From Budvicia aquatica DSM 5075 = ATCC 35567 (GTDB lineage: Bacteria > Pseudomonadota > Gammaproteobacteria > Enterobacterales > Enterobacteriaceae), in NCBI RefSeq assembly GCF_000427805.1, contig NZ_ATYS01000002.1, forward strand, positions 190 to 64,189: a DNA stretch of 64,000 nucleotides. Direction: 5' to 3'. The first letter of the stretch is position 1. Each line of letters starts with the position of its first letter. The notes under the pieces are model-generated. The model saw nothing but the letters and a program-made list of their open reading frames with translations, was not told the DNA's origin and ran no database searches. Positions 57,709 to 64,000 of this stretch are shown piece after piece. A program made the translations under genes and the position numbers.

Positions 57709-58140
57709 ATGACCACTTCACGGCTGGACTGGCAACTGGAACAGATGGGGATCCGGCAGTATCAACTGCGGCGCCCGGCTGCGCTGCATGGCGAAGTGGC
57801 GATTGTTCTGCCGGATAACGTACGTGTGATTCTGTTGGCAGATAAAGCCCCTTCATTTACGTCACCGCTACTGCAGGATATTTTGCGGGCTATTTCGCTG
57901 AGTCCGGAACAAATTTATTGCCTGACTCCCGAACAGGCCATGATGATACCGGAAGATACCCGATGTGTATTTTGGTTTATGGGGCTCAGTGAGCAGCTTG
58001 AACTACCGGTATCTATTGCTAAATTACCTTCCTTAACCAGCCCGTCTCTTTATGAACTGGCTGATAACCCCGACGCTAAACGCGCACTATGGCAGCAAAT
58101 TTGTCACGATGAATATAATTTCTTCCCTCACGCCGAGTGA
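57709..58140 (+). CDS. holD: DNA polymerase III psi subunit
   Basis: A 143-residue psi subunit, linking chi (HolC) to the clamp loader. Seen are TSRLDWQLEQMGIRQYQLRRPAALHGE at the start, LTPEQAMMIPEDT, and the C-terminal ALWQQICHDEYNFFPH. The start at MTTSRLDW matches E. coli; a frame to 57685 adds eight residues without family support. It overlaps rimI by 32 bases, as in E. coli. Confidence 0.93.
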   Translation: MTTSRLDWQLEQMGIRQYQLRRPAALHGEVAIVLPDNVRVILLADKAPSFTSPLLQDILRAISLSPEQIYCLTPEQAMMIPEDTRCVFWFMGLSEQLELPVSIAKLPSLTSPSLYELADNPDAKRALWQQICHDEYNFFPHAE

Positions 58141-58549
58141 TCTAGAGCAGGTATACCAAATAGAATTGGCCAGCCATGCATTTCCATGGACAGAAAAAAC
58201 GCTGCACAGTAATCAGGGTGAACGTTATCTCAATTTAAAATTGCAGGTTGACGGGCAGATTGCCGCTTTTGCTATTACTCAAGTGGTGTTAGATGAGGCA
58301 ACGTTATTTAATATTGCAGTACATCCTGACTATCAGCGCAAGGGACTGGGTCGTGAATTACTGCAGTATTTAATTGATGAACTGTTACAGCGTGATGTTA
58401 TGACACTATGGCTTGAAGTCAGAGCGTCAAATAAAGGCGCTATCGCACTGTATGAGTCTTTTGATTTTAATGAAGTGACGATCAGAAGAGGGTACTATCC
58501 GGGCGTGAATGGTCGGGAAGATGCCATTGTAATGGCGTTAACGCTCTGA
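58109..58549 (+). CDS. rimI: Ribosomal-protein S18 alanine N-acetyltransferase RimI
   Basis: A 146-residue GNAT acetyltransferase that acetylates the N-terminus of ribosomal protein S18. Seen are HAFPWTEKTLHSNQGERYL, the acetyl-CoA motif YQRKGLGRELLQYLID, and LWLEVRASNKGAIALYESFDF. The start MNIISS matches E. coli and lies inside holD. yjjG, which follows rimI in E. coli, is missing here. A terminator follows at 58577. Confidence 0.95.
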   Translation: MNIISSLTPSDLEQVYQIELASHAFPWTEKTLHSNQGERYLNLKLQVDGQIAAFAITQVVLDEATLFNIAVHPDYQRKGLGRELLQYLIDELLQRDVMTLWLEVRASNKGAIALYESFDFNEVTIRRGYYPGVNGREDAIVMALTL

Positions 58550-58576
58550 TTAGTGATGGCGAGTAGAAAGAACTGG

Positions 58577-58614
58577 AAGGCGCGAAAAACGTTAACGTTA
58601 TCAGCGCCTTTTTT
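58577..58614 (+). terminator. Terminator of holD-rimI
   Basis: AAGGCGC (58577-58583) pairs with GCGCCTT (58604-58610), followed by TTTTGCTTTT; the loop holds a further ACGTTAACGT palindrome. Confidence 0.75.
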
Positions 58615-58618
58615 GCTT

Positions 58619-58933
58619 TTACTTGATTAACAATGAGTTATCAACAGAACGTACGCCTACTACTTTTTTGGCAACTTCTGTGGCTTCTTTAGCTTCTTCT
58701 TGCGATCTGACAAAGCCGCTTAGCTGAACCTGACCTTTAAACGTTGTTACGGTAATTTGCGTTGAGTGAATGCTCTTCTGACCCAACAGCGCAGCTTTTA
58801 CTTTGGTGGTGACTACTGAGTCATCAATATAACCGCCGGTGCCTTCAGTTTTTGCCGTCGGTGAACAGCCTGCAACTGCCAGTGTCATAATAACAGCACC
58901 AAATAAAGCGGTGAGTGCCTTTGCAATCTTCAT
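58619..58933 (-). CDS. BON-domain lipoprotein
   Basis: A 104-residue protein with a lipoprotein signal peptide: the lipobox is LAVAGCSP, with the lipidated Cys at residue 23. One BON domain follows (DDSVVTTKVKAALLG...SIHSTQITVTTFKGQVQLSGFVRSQEEAKEATEVAKKVVGVRSVDNSLLIK). BON proteins such as OsmY and DolP bind phospholipid or stabilise envelopes; OsmY is a two-BON periplasmic protein encoded after prfC in E. coli, so this may be its counterpart in place but is shorter and lipid-anchored. It would be kept in the envelope. The 294-base gap upstream to 59228 holds the promoter of this gene and of prfC. Confidence 0.85.
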   Translation of the reverse strand: MKIAKALTALFGAVIMTLAVAGCSPTAKTEGTGGYIDDSVVTTKVKAALLGQKSIHSTQITVTTFKGQVQLSGFVRSQEEAKEATEVAKKVVGVRSVDNSLLIK

Positions 58934-59223
58934 CCTGTATGCTCCTTACCTTATTGATGAATAAACTTTTATTTAAATGTTATCCACGCTTACTGAATAC
59001 GATATTCAGCTCGGCGGTGAATAGACAAAATACCTCTTTAATATAGTAAGTAAATATATTGATTGCGAATTATTTGATTTTTAGTCAGATTTCTAATTTA
59101 CAGATTATTGCGTATTTACCAGAACATAAGGCCGTTCGCCTATCCTTTCCGCGCTCATGCGTGTAAAATTCCCGGCAATTATTGTTTATTCCTTTTGTAC
59201 ACCCTGTGTGCCTTCAGAGAACT

Positions 59224-59292
59224 GTAGATGAAAGAGACCTCAAGAGCCGCTGAGATTGCGAGCCGACGCACTTTTGCGATAATTTCCCACCC
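59224..59292 (+). repeat. 69-bp direct repeat, left copy (att site in prfC 5' end)
   Basis: These 69 bases are identical to 62149-62217 and cover the last four bases before, and the first 65 bases of, prfC. They mark the left end of an integrated element. The left junction is where the sequence changes to AAATAAAAG. Confidence 0.95.
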
Positions 59293-59317
59293 AAATAAAA
59301 GCCCTCTTATAAACTAA
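59228..59317 (+). pseudogene. Truncated prfC 5' copy
   Basis: A 29-codon frame repeats the first 22 residues of RF3 ([14 protein letters not shown]...ISHP), then runs into element DNA and stops at TAA. The P-loop is cut at HP, so no GTPase can form. It is the prfC start left beside its native upstream DNA after integration. Confidence 0.9.
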
Positions 59318-59513
59318 AATGCTATAAAATACTTTAAAAACAACTAGTTATACCAACCATTATTCACGTACCCCAATCAGAATTGAACAAAGAACATCCC
59401 AAGAATTACAATCCATAAAAAAATATTATCGATTACTCTCAATAAAAGTATGTACAACATGGTGCTTACGATGTTGCTATCAGCCACATGGCTACGCCAC
59501 TACAGAGGAGAAA

Positions 59514-59675
59514 ATGCAAGAGATAGTTCTTGTTAAATCCGGGCAGGATGGCCTGTCTGTCCGTGTGGCCTATAAGGGAAAAATCACTTACCAGTTTCGT
59601 TATCACTGGGGCGGAAAATCAGAAAGAGTGGATAAAGTTGGCATTGCTACCGGTGTCACTGCAGTAAAACCCTGA
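59514..59675 (+). pseudogene. Integrase N-terminal fragment
   Basis: A 53-codon frame with a strong ribosome site (GAGGAGAAA before ATG) encodes DGLSVRVAYKGKITYQFRYHWGGKSERVD, typical of the arm-binding (DUF4102-like) N-terminus of tyrosine integrases. It stops with TGA well before any catalytic residue. The following 160 bases contain another short open frame I cannot identify. The location next to the left repeat is where such elements carry int. Confidence 0.6.
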
Positions 59676-59954
59676 GATTGGTCAATGATAAAAGGCAAGA
59701 CCTGCATCAATAAGGGTAAGTACCTGCTTAATCGACTTGATGGTATGTTGACAGGAAAGATGTTGGACCACCCATGTTTCGACCAGCCTTGTATCGTAGC
59801 TAACGGAGGTGCTCATAATCACACCATCGGGATATGAGTTTATACGCATTCGGTTAGCGGTACGACTAGTTCGGTAGATCTTTATGCCGAGGTTAATATT
59901 AAAAACTCATATGTTAAATTAATGGGGATATCGTTCAGCATAATATAAACGGTT

Positions 59955-61928
59955 TCATTTAAAAGGATTTTCAAAGCGTTTTAAATATTCTTTAGCAAAC
60001 TCATGGGATGCATAATCTGTAATATGTCCAACATCGCGATACACCGGAATTCCATTAATACTGGTTTTACATTTATCATCCTGACATTGAACATCTTTTG
60101 GATCAATAATGATTAATGAGGGATAGTCAATTTTTAACATATTAAAAATCTGGCTATCCCAACTGTTTGAATCCCCATTAAAGACACCAAAAGAACATAC
60201 ATCATTAGCATTAGTTTCTCTCAGTTTTATTTTCTGATAGAAACAACCCATATAATTTTTAGGCATAGAATAGATCGTTTTTATAATAACAGGTCTCGCT
60301 CCGCTACGTATTATAGTATCTAATGCCTTTCGTAAGGCTATTTCATATCGAGTTCTTGAGAGTGCCGTCGAACGTTCATCACCGAGTTTATTAATTATAT
60401 TATCATTGGCATAATTCATCCATACCTCTCCAATAATGACATAATCAAATTTTCCATTCTCTATATTTTTGTAATATTTCACTGTGTTATCGTAGCATTC
60501 TTCATATATCTTATTTTTGAAATACCACCAATCAAATAGATAAATATCAGGTAATGTCAGGCAGGATGATGTACCTTGAACTGATATAGATATATGAGCA
60601 TCTTTAGCCAGAAGAGCAAAAAAACTCCAGAAGTGGTTACTATTTGAATCACCTATTAATAGGGCTTTTCTGTTAGATTCTATTTCACCAATAATACAAT
60701 TTTTATCTTTTCCGTCGACGTTTCCGTTAAGGCAAGATTGTCTGTACGGAGATTCATGTTCTTTCAACGTATTTTCTATACGCACATACTCTGTACCGAA
60801 TCTGCTACTAAAACCGTTATGTTTTTGAATAATGGCCTGCAACAAAAAAAAGAAGATTGCAGGGATAAATACAAGTATTATTATTGATTTAAATATTGTA
60901 ACTCGTTTTTTTCTAAATGGTTTTTCAATAAAAATATAAGATAGGTAAGCCGCAATAAAAGTTAATGTAAAACATCCGATTTTAAATAATAAGGTTTCTG
61001 TCAGCCCTAAATACCGTGCTATTGAGAAAATAGGCCAGTGCCATAGGTATAGAGAATATGAAATAGAGCCGATAAAAACTAACGGAGATAAAGATAATAT
61101 TCGTGATGCAAGCCCATTACCGCTACTACCTATAAAGATTAGTACTGCTGTAGCCACACTAACAATGACCGCGTGATGATTGGGATAGCCAAGTATTATA
61201 TCTGTACGTGTTGCAGAATATATTAGTGCTCCTAAGGATAACAAGCCTAGTATAGATGTAGTATTTGTTTTTAGTTTGAAGCTATCTTGGCCTAAAATAG
61301 CAATAATACTACCTACCATAAACTCAAAAATACGAGAGCTTAGAAAGTAATAGCTTTTATTCGGGTATTTATCTGAAAGGTAGAGGGATACTACTAGCAT
61401 ACATAAAGCAATAATTATTGTTGCTAATACTAAATATCTACGTGGTAGAAATCGGTGAAGGACTAAAATTCCAATCGGTAATAACAGATACCATTGCCAT
61501 TCTATAGATAGTGACCATGTATGCAGTAGCAATAGGTACGCGGTATCCGGAGCAGCATATCCAGTGGTGGTACGTTCAAAATATTGGTTGGAGGTAAATA
61601 ATGTTGTGTATTTTGCACTCTTGGCGTAATCAATAAAGTCTTTCGGTAAGTAAAAGATTGTTGCTAACACTAAGGTAAATATTATAACCGCAAGTAATGC
61701 GGGCTGTAGCCGCCATAATCGACGAATATAGAAGTCAGACAAAGAGAATGAACTGTCAATTATTGATTTGTTAATTATTGATGTTATTAGAAAGCCTGAA
61801 ATAACAAAGAAAATATCGACACCAATAAAGCCTGATGGGAAAAAACTCAGCCCACCGTGAAATATTAATACAAATAGAACCGCAACAGCCCGAAGCCCGT
61901 CAATGTCAGATCTATACTTCAGGGACAT
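59955..61928 (-). CDS. Surface-polysaccharide O-acyltransferase (AT3-SGNH fusion)
   Basis: A 657-residue protein of the OafA/YrhL type. Residues 1-350 are an acyltransferase-3 membrane domain of about ten helices, with the start YRSDIDGLRAVAVLFVLIFHGG (catalytic-His region) and FFVISGFLITS. Residues about 400-657 are a periplasmic SGNH domain with the Ser motif LIGDSNSNHFWSFF and the Asp/His-type end VGHITDYASHEFA. Such proteins add acetyl groups to O-antigen or other envelope sugars and often alter phage adsorption and serotype. It is the only complete gene of the prfC element. A GGTAAGTG lies before ATG. Confidence 0.9.
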   Translation of the reverse strand: MSLKYRSDIDGLRAVAVLFVLIFHGGLSFFPSGFIGVDIFFVISGFLITSIINKSIIDSSFSLSDFYIRRLWRLQPALLAVIIFTLVLATIFYLPKDFIDYAKSAKYTTLFTSNQYFERTTTGYAAPDTAYLLLLHTWSLSIEWQWYLLLPIGILVLHRFLPRRYLVLATIIIALCMLVVSLYLSDKYPNKSYYFLSSRIFEFMVGSIIAILGQDSFKLKTNTTSILGLLSLGALIYSATRTDIILGYPNHHAVIVSVATAVLIFIGSSGNGLASRILSLSPLVFIGSISYSLYLWHWPIFSIARYLGLTETLLFKIGCFTLTFIAAYLSYIFIEKPFRKKRVTIFKSIIILVFIPAIFFFLLQAIIQKHNGFSSRFGTEYVRIENTLKEHESPYRQSCLNGNVDGKDKNCIIGEIESNRKALLIGDSNSNHFWSFFALLAKDAHISISVQGTSSCLTLPDIYLFDWWYFKNKIYEECYDNTVKYYKNIENGKFDYVIIGEVWMNYANDNIINKLGDERSTALSRTRYEIALRKALDTIIRSGARPVIIKTIYSMPKNYMGCFYQKIKLRETNANDVCSFGVFNGDSNSWDSQIFNMLKIDYPSLIIIDPKDVQCQDDKCKTSINGIPVYRDVGHITDYASHEFAKEYLKRFENPFK

Positions 61929-62148
61929 ACACTTACCAATTCATGTTCAATTTTAGATAATCGCAGTAGTCTAGCATTCTGTGCGTGATTGTTAAGTTAA
62001 AAGTGACTATGTGCGCCATACATAGCCACCATTCCTAATCTCAATCAACTTCTATCCTTTAGCTCTACATCTGTGTAAAATTCACGCCCATCGAGTCAGT
62101 ATCATAAAATTTATTTGTGTACATAGTCTTGTACATAATCGAGAGTAA

Positions 62149-62217
62149 GTAGATGAAAGAGACCTCAAGAGCCGCTGAGATTGCGAGCCGACGCACTTTT
62201 GCGATAATTTCCCACCC
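62149..62217 (+). repeat. 69-bp direct repeat, right copy (att site, intact prfC start)
   Basis: Identical to 59224-59292. Here the sequence continues into the complete prfC. The DNA just before it (62100-62148) belongs to the element and contains two TGTACA palindromes (62118-62123 and 62130-62135), so prfC is now transcribed from element-derived DNA. Confidence 0.95.
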
Positions 62218-63742
62218 CGATGCGGGTAAGACCACCATTACTGAAAAAGTCCTGTTATTCGGACACGCCATTCAAACGGCAGGAACGGTAAAAGGCCGTG
62301 GTTCTAGTCAGCATGCTAAATCTGACTGGATGGAAATGGAAAAGCAGCGTGGTATCTCGATTACCACCTCAGTGATGCAGTTCCCGTATAAATCCTGTTT
62401 GATAAACCTGCTGGATACTCCGGGGCACGAAGACTTCTCTGAAGATACCTACCGTACGCTGACCGCCGTTGACTGCTGTCTGATGGTTATTGATGCCGCT
62501 AAAGGTGTAGAAGATCGTACCCGTAAGCTGATGGAAGTCACGCGTTTACGCGATACGCCGATTCTGACTTTTATGAACAAGTTGGACCGTGAAATTCGTG
62601 ACCCGATGGAGGTTATGGATGAGGTTGAGCGTGAGCTGAAGATCATGTGTTCACCAATTACCTGGCCGATTGGCTGCGGTAAGCTGTTTAAAGGGGTTTA
62701 TCATCTGTATAAAGATGAAACCTACCTTTATCAGTCCGGTAAAGGCCATACCATTCAGGAAGTTCGGATCGTCAAAGGTTTAGATAATCCTGAGCTGGAT
62801 ATCGCCGTGGGTGAAGACTTGGCAGCCCAACTGCGCGAAGAGTTGGAACTGGTTAAAGGTGCCTCCCATGAGTTTGATCTGGAAACCTTCTTAGCCGGTG
62901 AATTAAGCCCGGTATTTTTTGGTACTGCATTAGGAAACTTTGGTGTAGACCATATGCTGGATGGCTTAGTTGACTGGGCTCCGTCACCGATGCCGCGTAA
63001 AACAAACGTGCGTGAAGTATTTGCTGACGAAGAGAAGTTCTCTGGCTTCGTATTTAAAATTCAGGCCAATATGGATCCTAAGCACCGTGACCGCGTGGCT
63101 TTTATGCGCGTGGTATCGGGGACTTATGAAAAAGGAATGAAGCTGCGTCAGGTTCGGCTAGGTAAAGACGTGGTTATTTCTGATGCATTAACCTTTATGG
63201 CCGGAGATCGTTCCCACGTTGAAGAGGCTTATCCGGGCGATATTATCGGGTTGCATAACCACGGTACGATCCAGATCGGTGATACCTTTACTCAGGGTGA
63301 AGATATGAAATTCACCGGTATTCCTAACTTTGCACCTGAGTTATTCCGTCGCATTCGTCTGCGCGATCCATTAAAGCAGAAGCAGCTGTTAAAAGGATTG
63401 GTTCAGCTTTCAGAAGAGGGCGCCGTTCAGGTCTTCCGCCCAATTGCTAATAACGATTTGATTGTAGGTGCCGTAGGTATCCTACAGTTTGATGTGGTTG
63501 TTGCCCGACTGAAAAGCGAATATAACGTTGAAGCGATTTACGAATCAGTTAACGTTTCTACCGCCCGCTGGATCGAATGTGATGACGCTAAAAAACTGGA
63601 AGAGTTTAAGCGTAAGAACGAGCTGAACGTCGCTTTAGACGGCGGTGATAACCTGAGTTATATTGCACCGACGATGGTTAATCTGAATTTAACTCAGGAA
63701 CGCTATCCTGATGTCATTTTCCGTAAAACTCGCGAGCATTAA
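62153..63742 (+). CDS. prfC: Peptide chain release factor 3
   Basis: A 529-residue translational GTPase, the same length as E. coli RF3, which frees RF1/RF2 from the ribosome after termination. Seen are the G1 motif [13 protein letters not shown] (residues 21-33), the G2 region [12 protein letters not shown]3 [12 protein letters not shown]4 NKLDRE, and the C-terminal domain ending KTREH. The reading frame is preserved across the right repeat, so the integrated element restored the full protein. The ribosome site is GAGAGTAAGTAG, from element DNA. Followed by a good terminator. Confidence 0.97.
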   Translation: MKETSRAAEIASRRTFAIISHPDAGKTTITEKVLLFGHAIQTAGTVKGRGSSQHAKSDWMEMEKQRGISITTSVMQFPYKSCLINLLDTPGHEDFSEDTYRTLTAVDCCLMVIDAAKGVEDRTRKLMEVTRLRDTPILTFMNKLDREIRDPMEVMDEVERELKIMCSPITWPIGCGKLFKGVYHLYKDETYLYQSGKGHTIQEVRIVKGLDNPELDIAVGEDLAAQLREELELVKGASHEFDLETFLAGELSPVFFGTALGNFGVDHMLDGLVDWAPSPMPRKTNVREVFADEEKFSGFVFKIQANMDPKHRDRVAFMRVVSGTYEKGMKLRQVRLGKDVVISDALTFMAGDRSHVEEAYPGDIIGLHNHGTIQIGDTFTQGEDMKFTGIPNFAPELFRRIRLRDPLKQKQLLKGLVQLSEEGAVQVFRPIANNDLIVGAVGILQFDVVVARLKSEYNVEAIYESVNVSTARWIECDDAKKLEEFKRKNELNVALDGGDNLSYIAPTMVNLNLTQERYPDVIFRKTREH

Positions 63743-63766
63743 TGGTTATTTAGCCTGTTCTGTAAG

Positions 63767-63803
63767 TTAAAAAAGGTCTGTCATTGCATGGCAGGCCTTT
63801 TTT
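63767..63803 (+). terminator. Terminator of prfC
   Basis: A long stem (AAAAAAGGTCTGTCAT with ATGGCAGGCCTTTTTT, G-T pairs allowed) with a T-run lies about 25 bases after the prfC stop. The remaining bases to 64000 hold no supportable gene. Confidence 0.85.
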
Positions 63804-64000
63804 ATCCGGGCTCGATGCCTGCTATTTATCCTATCTATCTCTTCAGCCGTTATGCCACTAGCGATAACGCATAAAATTCTTGTGATCTTCAGCACATTTT
63901 TCCTGCAACTGTCCTATATTTAAAACAGACTATCTGCGGATTACGCTTAACGGGTGTTGCCAATCAGTGACACATCAATGTCAATAATCTCAGTCAGTTA

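Larger units (their letters stand above)
59224..62217. mobile_element. Decayed integrative element in the 5' end of prfC
   Basis: A 2.9-kb segment is bounded by perfect 69-bp direct repeats of the prfC start, the classic outcome of tyrosine-recombinase integration. The prfC 5' end is the known target of SXT/R391-type integrative conjugative elements and of some islands. Inside are only an integrase N-terminal fragment at 59514 and an O-acyltransferase gene on the opposite strand at 59955. No conjugation, excision or partition genes remain. The base composition is clearly AT-richer than the flanking genes. The element can no longer move by itself and is kept either by chance or for its acyltransferase. 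Confidence 0.9.

Noticed and set aside
59224..59292. prfC duplication as an assembly error
   Set aside because: The two copies have different flanks on both sides and enclose AT-rich DNA with an integrase fragment, which fits true integration; read support would still be worth checking.

Overview
The window is chromosomal DNA of a member of the Enterobacterales. Nearly all housekeeping proteins (LptF/G, PepA, HolC, ValS, RraB, OTCase, RidA, RsmC, HolD, RimI, RF3) and the sulfoquinovose pathway read as close relatives of the E. coli proteins. Gene order is only partly E. coli-like, so a genus outside Escherichia/Salmonella is likely; no rRNA is present and I do not name a species.

Layout. 1-8.1 kb is AT-rich accessory DNA: a large autotransporter, remnants of an insertion sequence, an AvcD/DcdV-type anti-phage deaminase with a small upstream ORF, and a P4-type integrase whose expected ATG is ACG, next to tRNA-Leu(CAA). 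8.9-12.4 kb is the pyruvate transporter operon btsT-yjiX-yjiA, followed by two tandem 156-bp repeats. 12.8-24.7 kb is a complete sulfoquinovose (sulfo-EMP) locus: csqR and the kinase yihV on one strand, and yihU-T-S-R-Q-P-O-ompL on the other, with a CRP-like site and a palindromic repeat between them. 24.9-26.9 kb holds a Tat-exported multicopper oxidase and a small Cys/His/Met-rich secreted protein. 27.1-34.5 kb is the conserved lptG-lptF / pepA-holC-valS block, then pgpA.

35.2-52.3 kb is a 17-kb Ter (tellurite/stress) island lying between valS-pgpA and the rraB-argF backbone. It has a five-gene biosynthetic module (HpcH/HpaI-like lyase, StiP-type PRTase, HAD phosphatase, PRTase-TRSP, ATP-grasp), a divergent terZ/A-A-B-C-D-E operon whose first gene is an unusual two-domain protein with a GCACCA-repeat linker, and a convergent signalling module (Ser/Thr kinase, PP2C phosphatase, three TerY-like vWA proteins, TerX). 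Together these look like calcium-binding TerD proteins plus a phospho-signalling branch and a nucleoside-like metabolite pathway.

52.5-58.9 kb returns to backbone (aldo/keto reductase, rraB, arginine-regulated OTCase with two ARG boxes, tabA, ridA, rsmC, holD-rimI, a BON lipoprotein). 59.2-62.2 kb is a decayed integrative element inside the 5' end of prfC, bounded by perfect 69-bp direct repeats. It keeps an integrase N-terminal fragment and a surface-polysaccharide O-acyltransferase as cargo. The intact prfC closes the window.

The most notable points are the 69-bp prfC duplication and its O-acyltransferase cargo, the AvcD defence locus on a tRNA-Leu island with a damaged integrase start, and the full Ter system with its variable Ala-Pro linker.
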